From: Loxodes magnus
Taxonomy: Eukaryota > Ciliophora > Karyorelictea > Loxodida > Loxodidae
Assembly (NCBI GenBank): GCA_946699065.1
Contig: CAMPDV010000103.1
Coordinates: 62,001 to 126,000 of the forward strand
Direction: 5' to 3'
DNA: 64,000 nt
Shown here: in pieces, positions 1 through 11,799 of the stretch
Layout of the letters: each line of letters starts with the position of its first letter
Position numbering within the stretch: position 1 is the stretch's first letter
Notes under the pieces: generated by a model
What the model saw: only the letters and a program-made list of their open reading frames with translations
Told to the model about the DNA's origin: nothing
The model's database searches: none
Program-made: the position numbers and the translations under genes

Positions 1-1370
1 ACATCTTCCTAAAGTATTATGATATTTTCTTTTCTAATAAGTATCTCTCTTCTCAATAAGTTCTACCTATTATAGAAAAATTAGGACTGTTGATAAAGGT
101 GCTTTTCGCTGCTGCAAGAAATAGCATTTCTTCGTAATTAACTAAGATAATTTCTTGAAGGTACAGGAGCATTATCTTGTTCCAGATCATTTTATCCTCT
201 ATTTCCTGTTTTTATGTTTGTCATTTTTTGATTTTCAATTGCATTTTTGCCAATTTTCTTATACTTTTTCATACCTATCTCTCAGTTCTGCTAGCTTTTA
301 TTGCTAAATTTTAGATTGCTTGCTCTTATTTTGCGATATGCTTTAAATGGGTATAGATCTCACTTTCAGACAGATATCTTGATTTTTCCTACTGTTATAT
401 TTAGTCTCTTCATTAACTTATATGACTAAATAGCTTTTTCCTATTTTAATCTCTTTTGTATCAACTTCTTCTTTATTGATTCAAATGTCAGTTTTAATAT
501 TTTTACATATTTATTATGAGTATAAATAATTAAATGTTTGAGCTTTGAAAAGTTAATTATAGGTATTAAAAAAACAGGAGCTAGCAACATCTTAGAAAAA
601 ATAGAACCAGGGAAAGGATTCCAAAAAAGTTGCCCATAAATCAAAAGTTCCATCAATGAAGATAACCTAGAAAATAGGCTAAAAATATTATACACTTGGG
701 AGACTCAAATTTCATCACAGAGTAGTAAATAAGCTACGGCTAACTGATAAAAATGGAACTGAACCTCCAGAAAAAATTCAAAAAAATAAAGAAAAAAAGC
801 AATTAGAGATTTTTGAAAAACTTGAAATAGTAGAGGAGAAAGAATCGAGATTCATGACTTAAGAAAGAGATCTTAAGTCTCCTGAAATATTTCACAAGAA
901 CAAAACAACCAAGTATAGAACTAGCAATAGAAGTAGAAAGAACTGAGCAAAAAGATAGAAAAAATAGAATAAATAAACAAAAATTGAAGCGTTAAATGAA
1001 ACTAAAGGAATAGTGAAATCAACCAATGATAATAGGAGGTTAGAAAACTGCAGGTTTAAACCTAAATGAGAAATGAAAAGATATTATTACAGTATCTCTA
1101 AAACGCGACTATAGAAAAGAAGCTAGAAATTTTACTTTAAATAAGAGTTCTGAAACTACTAGAAGAAACTGTAGAACAAAAAGAAAAGAAACTATCAGAT
1201 TTGTCTTACAACTAAATTTATCTTATTCTTATCTCATTCCTTAATATTAGTTTTTTGCTCTTAAAAGATTTATATCCAAAATACTTTCGAAGATTATTTT
1301 AAATGCTATAACAAGATAATGAACAAAAGGAAGAATTATGATCAATTTTGGTTACTTTTATGGAACAAAA
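1..1370 (-). CDS. Multi-pass membrane protein, 3' end outside the window (approximate 5' end)
   Basis: Read on the minus strand with TAA/TAG as Gln and TGA as Trp, one frame runs from about 1370 down to 392. It gives a series of hydrophobic segments separated by short loops, for example FLFIYSIFSIFLLSSFYFYC and LLIYGQLFWNPFPG, then a basic helix ending KRLNIT. A 34-nt GT..AG intron at 359-392 would join this to a strongly protein-like second exon, beginning IYTHLKHIAKQEQAIQNL, that runs off the window start. I do not recognise the family; an ion channel or transporter-like protein is only a guess. The true start codon is unclear because the frame stays open upstream. The short ORF seen here under the standard code (441-695) is part of this gene. 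Confidence 0.5.
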
Positions 1371-2299
1371 TTAAAAAATGAAAATAATGTAAGACAATAA
1401 AAACAATTTTTTGAGTTGGAAGGTTCTAGAAAAAGATAAGAAAGTTTGATAAGTATATTCTAATATTAAAATATAAATGAGACCAGCCTTAACTATTGCA
1501 TATAAGATACGTGATATTTGGTATATACCTATCTAAGAAATAAAAGAATGTATATATAACAATATTTTTGCTGGTAATGATATAATAATATTGATATTGA
1601 CTGAGACAAGGATTAATTTATTCTCTTGACTTTCTCTAAGTGTCTAACATTTTATTCTTTTAAAGTTAGTGAACTAACTGAAATTACTACATTTGCTTAA
1701 TTAAGTTGAGCATTATATTTCTTTTACTCTAAATAATGTGGATTAACTCTGACTAAATTTAATCTCTTTAAGTATCCTAACTTGAAAAAAGTGATTAAGT
1801 GATCAAGTTGTTATTCTAATTGGGAATTGTTCTTCTGATGTAAATTCCTTTATTAATGGCATTCTTTTTCCTTAGAGTCTTTTTCAATACAACTACCAAA
1901 TCTAAAAAACTAGATAACTTACTCATTATATTTAACTACATTTTAGTTATAAAATATCTCATCACACTACTACAAACCTTTGCTTTATATCTAGCTTTAA
2001 TAAGGATTTACATTACACTACCAAAATTTGTTTTTATAGTTTATCTAACTAAATTTTTGCCTAATCTTTCTTAATTTAAATATAAACTAACATTTGTTCC
2101 TACCTAACTATCTAAAGATAGATGTAAGCTAATTAACTAAGAAATACTACTTTACTTTAGCTTTATTCATATCTTTCTTAAAGAGAACTAAAAGGGATTT
2201 AATCTTTAGTTGCTACTATATTCAATCTCTTTTTTAACCTTAAGATAATTAAAATTAAGTTGTTTCGATTATCATGAAAGAATAAAACTTTCTAAATCA
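1371..2299. other. Stretch with no clear gene
   Basis: AT-rich, with many short homopolymer runs. No frame stands out by composition on either strand. It probably holds the upstream regions of the two flanking genes, which diverge. Confidence 0.3.
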
Positions 2300-2860
2300 T
2301 AAGGAGCCAGATTCAAAGCACTAAGCAAAAGTAATTACTATAAACACAAAAATTAGTTTCTTAAAAGTGAGCGCTATAAATAACTAAGCAGCTATAACTA
2401 TTCAATCTGTATGACACTAAATACTAATTAGATTCATCAAAATCCAGATAAATAATAAGATAGTTATAAGTAATTAAGAATGAAGAGCATAACTTAATTT
2501 TAAGATATTAGATAAAAAGAATTATCTTTAGCTTAATTTAATAGAAAGCATTTATTTTTTTATTAAGGAATGTAAGTTTTTAGCATTAAAAATGCTTAAT
2601 ATGGGTAATCTAATTTAAGTCAATGAGAAATTAGAATACCTTAACTTCAAACCTTGAAGGAGATAAAAATAATCCAACTAAAGTTAATTTTAAAATCTAC
2701 TTCCTTGATTGTAAAAATAAAGGGAGCTAAACTTTTCTTTTCAATAAAAATGGATTGTCTAGAACATGAAAAAAGGAGAGAGTTAAAAATGGAATTGAAT
2801 AAAAGGCTGAAAATAAAAATTAAGACTAATAAAAGTTTTAAATAAGTCATTACCAGAAAA
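2300..2860 (+). CDS. IQ-motif-like protein or fragment, copy 1
   Basis: One plus-strand frame, using the reassigned stops, contains ISFLKVSAINNQAAITIQSV followed by WHQILIRF. This resembles an IQ (calmodulin-binding) motif embedded in a basic helix, and then continues IKECKFLALKMLNMGNLIQV. A diverged copy lies at 14960-15400, with matching order and spacing (..NIQTVWGQ..). Both copies precede a tRNA-Lys gene and then a second shared gene, so this belongs to a duplicated block. Start and end are not resolved. It could be the last exon of a longer gene starting upstream. Basis: frame composition and the paralogue; the IQ call is weak. Confidence 0.35.
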
Positions 2861-3042
2861 GAAATAAAAATAGGATAAAAATTAAAAAAAATGAAAGGAA
2901 GCAAACTATATAAACATGATACAATCTACCTTAAAATTAAAGAAATTTAGTCTAAAATTTAAAGAAGATAAATAGAAAAGTGTTGGATACTTCAAGAAGT
3001 AATCAAATCTACATAAATTTAAAAACGTGATATAATTAATAA

Positions 3043-3115
3043 GCCGGTTTAGCTCAGTCGGTAGAGCGCCAGCCTTTTAAGCTGGTGGTCAAGGGTTCAA
3101 GTCCCTTAGTCGGCG
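3043..3115 (+). tRNA. tRNA-Lys(UUU), copy 1
   Basis: A 73-nt cloverleaf. The 7-bp acceptor stem pairs GCCGGTT with AGTCGGC (two G-T wobbles); the D arm is GCTC..GAGC, the anticodon stem CCAGC/GCTGG with loop CTTTTAA (anticodon TTT), and the T arm AAGGG-TTCAAGT-CCCTT. G is the discriminator base. There is no intron. A T4 run at 3116-3119 directly after it is the expected RNA polymerase III terminator. An identical gene lies at 19311-19383. UUU reads Lys codons; it is not a suppressor tRNA for the reassigned stops. Confidence 0.97.
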
Positions 3116-3384
3116 TTTTATTAAAATTAGTTCAATTTTTTAATATTCTGAGATAAAATTTAGTAGTATAATTGAATTTGATAGAAGCTATTAATTTACT
3201 ATATCACTTACAAATTATGCTGGTTAATATAATTATTGCTAATATCATCCTTTTACTCTCAAGCTTTTCAAAACACGAAAATCTATTATAACACTTATTT
3301 TATAAATTCTCTCAAACTCTATCCACTTATCTTACTAATTCAGATTATAAATCCTTAAATTTAGAGTTAAACAATTTTTTTAAA

Positions 3385-4330
3385 CTGAATTAAGAAAAAA
3401 TTGAAACAGCTATAGGAGTAAAAGATGGTATGCTTTATTGTAAATAACTTTAAGAAGCAAAAATAGAAATAAAAGAAAGAAGCTTGTAAAATAAATCCAA
3501 AGATAATGAAATCTAAGGAATGATAAATTAATATAAAATCTTAAACTTAAAAGTACTAAAACACTGAAAGGATATTTTATTTATTAGTCCTTCTAGAAAA
3601 GGTTCTTAAAAGATAAAACAGGATATTAATTTAACTAGTCAAAAGAAAAAAATAAATCTTCGATATGCTTTAAAAAGGTAAAATTAGCTTTAATCAAAAA
3701 TTCTTAAAATACAAATAAAGAAAGTAATAAAAACTTAAATTTGAAAGTATTAAAAAGGAAATATAATCATCGAAGTTAATTTGACTATAAAAAGCTTACT
3801 AAACTTCTTTCAAATAAATAGTTAAAATTAAAAAATAGCAAAATGTGAATTTTTCTTTATAAAAAGCAGATAAGAATGTATATAAACTAATAGTAGGAAA
3901 TATTTGATGTCTAGTTATCAGTTCTTTAATATAAAGGATAGAATTAGTGAAGATTTTTGTTTAAAAATAATTAAATTGAAGGAATAAAAGGCTGACTTTT
4001 AGGTTAAATATCACTTCATAGATAAGTTTAGCTTAAGGATAAATAGAATATGTAAAAGAAAGCTTGATGCTATAAAATGAGCAAATCCTTTAAGTTTAAA
4101 TTAAATTATTTAATTTAACAAAGCTAAACTAATGAAAAATTTAAATGATTTGAATATATTAATTTACAAAGAAAATAGACTATAAGCAATCTAATTAAGT
4201 TCAGTACTAGGTTATATAAAATGGGTTAGTTAGATAATTAAACAAATAAATATGTTCGTCTTTATGATTCTAGTCATCTCAAACACCTGTTGTGAAAAAT
4301 TAGCATTGTTATAAACTAGAAGCTTAATTT
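3385..4330 (+). CDS. Unrecognised protein, paralogue of the gene at 19614, cut off by a SINE-like element
   Basis: The frame starting at 3385 reads LNQEKIETAIGVKDGMLYCK. It aligns with the start of the gene at 19614, MSQEINKAAVGLKDSILYGN, after a similarly spaced tRNA-Lys. The frame stays protein-like for about 300 codons (e.g. SSYQFFNIKDRISEDFCLKI, DKFSLRINRICKRKLDAIKW), then runs straight into the repeat element at 4371 with no TGA before it. The ATG of the paralogue is CTG here, so this copy may have lost its start or may begin further upstream. It is probably a truncated copy of a roughly 2.6-kb gene. Function unknown; rich in Lys, Gln and Leu helices. Confidence 0.5.
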
Positions 4331-4370
4331 AAATTTATTATATATATATATAATTAATTATCATATATTT

Positions 4371-4880
4371 GTTTGAAGGTGAACAACAAGGGACATCTTC
4401 ATCAGAGGTTGGGGCTAAGCACCCATAATCGACTTTATGTCTTCCTCTGCTTTGGCTTGGCCTCGAGACATCTGCTAATTCAACCTTCGGCACTGGCTTA
4501 TTTTAGTTTTTAATTCTGGAAATAAAAGAAAATTATTTTGAGAGCTTCATCAGAAGTGGGGAATTTAAGTATCCATAATTGACACATGTCGTCCTCTGCT
4601 TTGGTGATATAATGAGACGCAACCCTGCCATGTCCTTGAACCTCCAACAAGTATTAAAGATTACTAGTATTCTAAAATTATATCAGTATTGAACATTTTT
4701 ATCAGTACTGAATAATTATATCAGTATTGTACAAGGTTTATCAGTATCTGATAATTTTATCAGTAACAAACATTCTTGGCAGTATGAAACGTTTATTAAA
4801 GAGCTGCGTACCAACGAGAGTGCTACGCGCTCTATAATCAAATTTATTTATCTATTTATTTATTTCTTTATATATAAATA
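4371..4880 (+). mobile_element. SINE-like element, copy 1
   Basis: Much less AT-rich than its surroundings, and matched closely by an inverted copy at 41281-41765. The order is: head GTTTGAAGGTGAACAAC; two related units sharing 'CTTCATCAGA..GTTGGGG' and 'GTCTTCCTCTGCTTTGG' (about 4390-4490 and 4540-4610); an array of about six 16-17-nt units built on ATCAGTAT (4679-4790); a GC-rich 3' stem-loop at 4801-4832; then an (AAAT)n-like tail. A 3' hairpin plus a short-unit tail is typical of a SINE or short LINE mobilised by a LINE reverse transcriptase. No good internal A/B box pair is visible, so polymerase III origin is unproven. It ends the reading frame of the gene at 3385. Confidence 0.7.
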
Positions 4881-4884
4881 AAAG

Positions 4885-5700
4885 GACATCTAAGAAATAG
4901 CAGAATACTCTCAATGAATATCTAAAAATAAGAATAATAACCTAACTTAATTGAATAATCGCTCTAAAAAAATTAAGGATAACAGTCTCAGGATTCTATT
5001 GCATATTATGTGGATATAGAATACAAAATCAACAACAAGAATTAGAATAAATTTTTAAATTTGAGCAATTAGAATATAAACTAGATTAATTAATATAAAA
5101 TCTAGATATTTAATTTCCATAAATAGTGGAAGCGATTAATGATATTTAATCTCAAGTGAGACCAAAACTATACGAAATTGATTAAAATTCAATAAAATTC
5201 TTAGAATTTTTAATTTTCTTAATTCTAATATTAAAAAAAGAACTGTAGAAGAAGAAAAATTTCTAATAGGAAATTATTTAAAAGATCATCAGATGACAAG
5301 GATGTATACTTATGGAAATAGAAAAACGAAATATAATAAGCTTTAAGAAGAAAACCCCATTGCTATATATGCTAAAAGTAGCATTGGAAAAATCAAGTAA
5401 TTTATAATAAAAATAATTTTGCCATTTTGCATGACTCAATTGCAATATACCAAAAAAGACCTGACTAATTTATAGAAAGAAGTTCTACAATTACAGGCTA
5501 GACTAGCATAAAAACAGTTTTTCAAGTGAATAGATTATATTCAATAAATTAATATCCAAAAATAGATGGCGGACTAAGGAAGTCCTATGCAATTATTTAG
5601 TTTAGGAGAATGCTGATACAAGATTTTGTTTTTTTCAAGACTCTCTCCTAAAACTATAAACTTAATTTTATCTTTTTATTTCTAGAATTTCAACTTATTT
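4885..5700 (+). CDS. Dispersed membrane/coiled-coil gene family, copy 1
   Basis: The plus frame begins near 4885 (KKQQNTLNEYLKIRII), passes a single hydrophobic segment (GFYCILCGY), and enters a Gln-rich coiled coil (IFKFEQLEYKLDQLIQNL). A conserved C-terminal motif, MADQGSPMQLFSLGE, follows near 5565. Copies at 39880-40660 and 52488-53650 share this layout and the last motif (MADQLNPKQIYSSRE; NPTQSFNLGE). First-codon differences between copies 1 and 2 (GCG/GCT, GAC/GAT) are silent in this frame, which supports plus-strand coding. The gene lies directly after a SINE-like element and faces the minus-strand gene at 5740. Introns and the exact end are unresolved. Confidence 0.5.
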
Positions 5701-5739
5701 GGTGATCGGTTTTTAACGTGAAAAACAGCACATCCCTTT

Positions 5740-6443
5740 TTCTATATAGTTGATAATCACCTCTCTTCCTCTTTACAAAGATTTCTTTTATCCTACAATC
5801 TTTTTTGCAAACTTTATTATTGGCAATTTAATCTCGCTAGATTTCATAATGTTTTTTAATTTTCTTCCTTCTCGAATTAAAAAACTGGAGCAATATTTGA
5901 ATAAATGCTTTGAGTATTTACAATAATCATATTTTTTTCAAATTATATTGCTTTATTTTTTGCAACATAAATTTTTATATTTCTTGTATCATCTTGGTTA
6001 TTTCTGAATTTTAAATTTCTCAGTCATTCTTCTTAATTTTAAACTTTTACCTTTCTAAAATTCATCAATTATAAATAATGCTGCCTCAATTAAGTTTGAT
6101 TATGATTATTGATATAGCTACTTTTCTGCTACTTCTTTATTTTGTATTAGTTTTTCTAAATTATTAAGTTATAATTTGAATCTTTGATACTTGTAGTTTT
6201 CTTATTCTCTCTGAAAACCAGTATATTTGCTAATCCTGCTTGTTGAGAGTTTATTTCATTTTTTCCAAACTATTCATTAGTGACTTCACTTTCATTTCTT
6301 TTACCTAAGTATTTTCTGAGGCTCTTTGTAATTGTTGCCTTAAAAAATTCATTTAATTTATGCTTTTTTTTCTCCTTCCCTTTATGCCTTTCGGAGATAA
6401 GCTTTAGATACTCAATTACTTTTCGATTTCCGCAAATTTTCAT
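5740..6443 (-). CDS. Unrecognised basic protein
   Basis: Starting at ATG 6443, the minus strand reads MKICGNRKVIEYLKLISERH and stays highly protein-like for over 230 codons in one frame, with TAA/TAG as Gln and TGA as Trp. Another piece is ATITKSLRKYLGKRNESEVT. It is rich in Lys, Asn and Gln, with no obvious membrane segment. The same frame remains readable into 5580, where it overlaps the end of the converging plus-strand gene. The true stop is probably within this overlap, and 5740 is a cautious limit. Family not recognised. Confidence 0.5.
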
Positions 6444-6473
6444 TACTTTAGAAGAGATGCAAGGAGTCAAAAA

Positions 6474-7335
6474 TAGACTATATTAAAAGGCAAAAGTTGT
6501 TCCAAAATAAAAGATAATATAGTCACCTTAGAAAGAGCTAATAGCATAAAATTTTAAACTACTGCATATTAAAGATTGGTGAAAGTAAGCAAGCCTGTAA
6601 ATATAGAAGTAGCAAGCATCATTATGACATGAGAGATTTAATAATCAATTCTTTAAACTGTAAGAATATAGATAAATAAATTCCTAAGTTAGGATAGAAA
6701 GAGACTGGATAAGTAAACAATTTTATAACTAAATCCAGTGGAAAAAATTAGAAATTTAATAAGCTACATTTTGACAAGTCTAAAAGCATAATTTATAAAG
6801 GAATATTTTTCTTAAAATTTACTGGTTATAAAGGAGGAATAAATTTACAGAGATACTTAAATATGAGTTTGAAAATTTAAAACTGCAAAATAATGTGGTT
6901 TGGGAGTAAGAAAAGAAGTGAAGGTGAAAAGATAAAAATAGGAAAATATTGTAAGCTTAATTATATTAAAAAAATGTTTAAGGAAATTAGGAAGAGTTAA
7001 AGGGTTCTCAGAAATAATTAGTTAGAAGTTAAAATAAAAAGGAGAATCTAATGAAAAGAGAAAAATTTTGATTTTAATCAAAATTTTTTTGAATTAATAA
7101 ATCTAAAAATCTTATTGATGTAACTTATTAAATCAGAAAAAATTTAACTTAAAACTCTAAGTGGAATTTATAGAAAGAACTATATTGTTATTATTTAAAA
7201 TAATGACTATACAAAAAATCTATTTTAAAGTTAGTCAATAAAAAAGTAATAATCTTCTTAAGGCTCAAATATAAAGCTTAGCCTATTTTATTCTAAATGT
7301 AGTTAAATTTTTTGATTTATATAAATAAATAAAAA
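6474..7335 (+). CDS. Unrecognised Gln/Trp-rich helical protein
   Basis: One plus-strand frame gives about 280 codons of helical, charged sequence, for example FNNQFFKLQEYRQINSQVRI and KFTEILKYEFENLKLQNNVV. Many Trp come from TGA and many Gln from TAA/TAG. The frame begins close behind the divergent gene starting at 6443, so the two probably share an upstream region. No start ATG is obvious. An in-frame TGA near 7070 could be the real end. Family unknown. Confidence 0.45.
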
Positions 7336-8120
7336 ACATCAGCTTTATAAACTATTTATTAACTATTCTTAATTTGACTAGTTACTTCGAGCACTATTAA
7401 ATTTATAAATGTAATATAGCATTGTAATATTTATAATAGCTATTTAAAAAGTTATAGGAAATTTATTTTTTTCATTAAAAGTCTTTATGGTATATCATAT
7501 TATTTTCTATTCTAGTGCTAATGAAAAATAGTTATCATTTTGTATGATCTCTTATTATTATATTATCTAACTTTAAGTTTCATCGTATGGAGTAATTATC
7601 TATTTAATATTATTTCTTTATAATTATTATACACTTTGATATATATATTTTTTACATTCTTAGGGAATAAAACGATCAGAAGATATAGATAAAAATAGAT
7701 ATTGGTACATTTAGATTTTCTATCTATTCAAATTAACCTATTTCTTAATACCTTTAATGTTATTTTATAGAGAAAGAGTCCAGCTCATCCTTCATTAAAA
7801 TATCAAGTTTTTTTTAATTTCATTTTAAAGATAAAAGGTTTTCTTATTGTCTATAAACAATCGACTAACCTCTACCTCTAAAGTTTAAAATCAGAGTAAA
7901 TTAGACTTAGAACATTAATATCTATAGCAATAATGCTTTTAATATAAATTCCTCTTAAATATAAATTCTTATTTTATATTCCTAACAAAGTCTAAGAATC
8001 ATTTCTTGATATATTTAAACAAAGCTATCACATTTTATAATTTAGTTCTATCTTTTATACGTTTTTGAAGCATTTAATTTATAATAATGAAAATTTAACA
8101 AAAAAATAATTTTTAATTAT
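7336..8120. other. AT-rich spacer
   Basis: Above roughly 80 percent A+T by eye, with no frame of convincing composition. It is the probable 3' flank of the genes on either side, which converge here. Confidence 0.4.
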
Positions 8121-8123
8121 TAA

Positions 8124-10690
8124 TCAAAATATTTTTCTCTTCTACTTTTTATTATATCTTATATTTTCGTTTACTAAACTTGTATCATTAATATTGCTTT
8201 TATACTTTTATTCTTCTAAAGATGCTTTCATTTTTTTATTTCTATTTTATATACTTTAATTACTATTATCAATCTGGTTTAACTAGTTTTAGAAAGAAAG
8301 ATCTAGTTTTTGTCGTTCTTCTTTTTAGTTCTAAAGATATTCATATTCTTAATTTTACTTCTGGATAGAATTTTTTTAATAGAGATTATTGAGAATATTT
8401 TAATTCCCATTTATTTAAGCAGGACTTTTTACTATTTATTAGAAGTTTATACTTTGGGATAAAACATTACTATCATACTTTACTTGTTCTGCTTATTTTT
8501 TACCTTTTTATTAAATTTTAGATTTATCACTCTATTATATAGTTTAATTGAATTTCTCTATTTCTTTTTTAATTGGATTTTTAGAATTCACGTATTTTCT
8601 TTAACTTAAAGATATATTTAATTAAGTATTTTCAGGTTATTCATTCTATTATATAGTTGAAGAATTTCATACCTAATTAAAACTCTTGTCCAGAAGGTTT
8701 GCATTCACCAGTTCGGGCATTAAGTCATTTAAATCGATAAGATTATTCTAATTATTTTACTTTTATAACTATTAAAGTTAAAACTAGTTCCTAAAATTGG
8801 GATTCGGGCTTTAATTAGATTTTCTTAAACCAAGATTAATATCTTAAGCTTTTATTTATTCAAGTGTTTTTTTCACCTAAATTCCATCATTTTAATTATT
8901 CCTTATCTTTATCGTAATTTCATTCTAATTTTATGCCTATATTATTTTTCTTTTTTCTAAGGTATTTCTTTAATTTTACAAATTTTAGATATTAATATCT
9001 TAGTAATTTTATTAGTCTTCAAGTATTTATTCATATCTAAGCTACTTTTAGTTTATATCTTCTTTCTATTTTTAGCTTTTTGAATAAGCAATTTCATACT
9101 CTAGTTTTTAGCATTTATTTAATAAGCTTTAAATCTAAATGTTTAATTAAGTCTCTGTTTATTAATGATCGCCATCTTTAGCTTGTAATTCTTAAATTTT
9201 TTATTTTAACTATTCGATTTAACTGAGGTAACCCTTTTTCTTATTTTTTTCGTTTTCAATAATTTGCTTAAAAATCTCATCCTATTTAGCTTAATTTTAT
9301 TTTAACCGATGATTGTAGCTATCAAGTACTTTCTATTTTTATTCTTGCATTCTTTGTTCATATTCTTACTTTATCTTTGCTAGCTGATTATTTTAACTTT
9401 CTTTTATTTAGTTTAGTTAATCTTATAATTATTCAATTTAAGCTTATTTTTCTTAAATATTTGATTAGAGCTCCTTGTTTTACTCAGTAAGTTAATTGTT
9501 TTCATTTAGATGCTTCTAATTTAGCTAATTTTGTAATTATTCAATTTAATCTTATTTTTCTTAAATACTGGATTAAAACTTCTAGTTTTACTCAGTAAGT
9601 TAGCTATTGTTTGTTCTTAACTGCTATAGATCTTGATCTAGCTTCTATTTTTCCAGATTATACCTTTACTACTCTTGTTAGATCTGTAATTAAAACGTCT
9701 AATTTTATTCCCTTAGTATATTCCCTTCATACTCTAGTTTATTTATTTAATCCTAAAACAACTAAATTTGTTACATTTACGATTGACAATCTAGTTTTAA
9801 CTTTTAATTTTCTTCTCGTAAGTAATTAGCATCTTATTGTAGTTAATAAGCAAGGTTTGAATCATTTACTGTAGGCATAGTTTAGTAATAAGGTTAATAA
9901 CTTTTAGTAGCTTTTAAACTAAACTATTATTGTCCAGCAGAAGCAAATGCGTTTGTATTATTAAAGGTTTAATTACTGCTAATCTAATTTATTTAGTTAT
10001 TAAGCTAAAATATATTAAAGTAGTTGTTATTTTATTCTTAAGTGTTTTATATTTCTTCTATATATTTATATTTCAATTAATATATTGTTCCTGCCTTATT
10101 CTTCTAGTAAAACTCTACTACATTTTATGGATTATGTTTATATATTTCAGCTAGTTTTGTAAGAACTTTTATTTCATTATCGTTAACTTATTCTTCTTTG
10201 GTCATTTTGTTTTAATCTCTATTGAAGAAAGCTAACAATTAGAGTAGTTTAGACTACAACTCATCTAACTGTTTCGCTATTTAACATTGCTACTCTAGTA
10301 TTTATAGACTTTATTTGTAGTTAGCTTCTTTAGAGGTTATTTTTAAGTTTATATCTAAGACATCTAGATCTCACTAGAGCTGCTTAATTAAATCATAATC
10401 TCCTCTAGGCTCTAATATTTTAGCTATTCTTTCTCTTTCTTTAATCTATTCTATTATTACCAATATTCTTTCAGTTTTTTCACTTAAATCAGCTAAATTA
10501 GAATTAGTTATTTTGCTCAATTCCTCCTATTTTTGCAAAATCTAATAAACAATTGCCTGGCAGCGTTTTGAGATTATTTCGTATATAGAATAGTTAATCT
10601 AAGGATTAAGACACAGAGTAATAGTTGCTTGGAGACATTGCAACCCTTAACTAAACTTTCCTCCCTCTATTAAGGTTTATAAATTATTTA
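8124..10690 (-). CDS. Long Gln-rich coiled-coil protein A (tandem paralogue of B)
   Basis: A single minus-strand frame of about 800 codons ends at TGA 8124-8126 after NIRYNKKQKRKIF. It reads as a textbook coiled coil with very many TAA/TAG Gln codons, for example IEQLQNQLNQKHLNENNQLT. The repeated unit 'NNQLTEQNKELQSNIQEKQ' recurs about 60 codons apart. Nearer the N terminus is ILEPRGDYDLIKQLQWDLDV, where the Trp codon is TGA at 10371-10373. It aligns with VLETRNDYDITKQVQWDLEM of gene B, where that Trp is TGG (13071-13073). A short Gly/Ala/Phe/Gln linker (FNNTNAFASAGQQQ) separates an N-terminal helical region from the coiled coil. The 5' end is unresolved: other frames look coding upstream of 10600. 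Likely a cytoskeletal or ciliary scaffold, by composition only. Confidence 0.7.
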
Positions 10691-11790
10691 AAGTATCTTA
10701 TGACATTTTATATAAACAAATCCTTGTAGCTAAAAGGCTTTATATTTAATTAATACCTTTGATTATCCTTTAAAAATACTCCTTAGAGCTTTATACTTAG
10801 TGCATGTAATTTTATTGTTTATAAGCTTTTATTTAAAATACCTTGAAGGTTTAAACTTATTGCTTTCCTTTATTATCTAGTAGAACTAGAAGCTTGGTAT
10901 AAGATACTCTAGTGTTATACTTTTGCTAGTAACTTCAATATTTTTGAAAGCATTTCAGAGTAGAAAGATAGAGATGATATAATAAAGGAGTCTCAGTAAA
11001 AAGAAGCTCTCTTTTAACTTGAAATATCCTAGGATTAATAAAAAGATGGCAATTAATTAGGTGTATTATATAAACCCCTGCTCACTTTAAGCGAATCTAG
11101 AATGGTCTGCTAAAAGTGCTATTTAACTATACTTGATAAAATTATCTATAAGGTAGTTAAAGGAACTTTTAAAAAGAATGAGCTAAGACACAAATATATG
11201 GCTTTACTCATTATCATATAATAATAAAAATTCCTTTTGACTATATATTTAAGCATACTCTAGCCAAATTAAATACTTCCTTATAATAAGGAAAGCTATA
11301 GCATCTTAATAAAGGTTATTTGATATAATTATAAATTAATTTCTTAAGCTTTAGCTAAATTAAGTGATATCTGCTTTGGTAGGTATAAATATATTAATCC
11401 TAGCAATAGGTAGTAGAATATATTGAATTTAAATTTTTATATCCTCATTGAACTAATTATTTCATATACCCTTATATTTATACTATCACTGCTAAATCAA
11501 TGACCTAAATACTAAATTATTCCAAGAGCAAGAAAAATAGCAAGTATGCTTAATATATTATTTATGTTTCCTATCCATAATTTTAGCTTATATCCATTCA
11601 CTCTTTATTCTGGATAGAATTTAATCAAGTTAATGCTTTTTAAAATCTAGTATTTTCTCAGTATATACTTGACTTTAGTGTTATGATTATATATAAAGGA
11701 TTATATATATAAAAACAACTATTTATACTAAAGATAATTAATTTAAGGCGCTTATTTATATTAAATTAATATATAATATCCTAAGCTTCA
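10691..11790 (-). other. Possible 5' exons of gene A
   Basis: Minus-strand frames here give weaker protein-like stretches (e.g. KEANYKQ-type sequence is absent, but LPKQISLNLAKAQEINLQLY is readable). Composition alone does not separate coding from AT-rich noise in a code without stops. If gene A has the same architecture as gene B, its N terminus should fall in this stretch. Confidence 0.25.
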
Positions 11791-11799
11791 TATTTATAG

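Noticed and set aside
6280-6486. 68-codon plus-strand ORF
   Set aside because: Antisense shadow of the gene starting at ATG 6443, with a Phe/Leu/Ser-biased composition.
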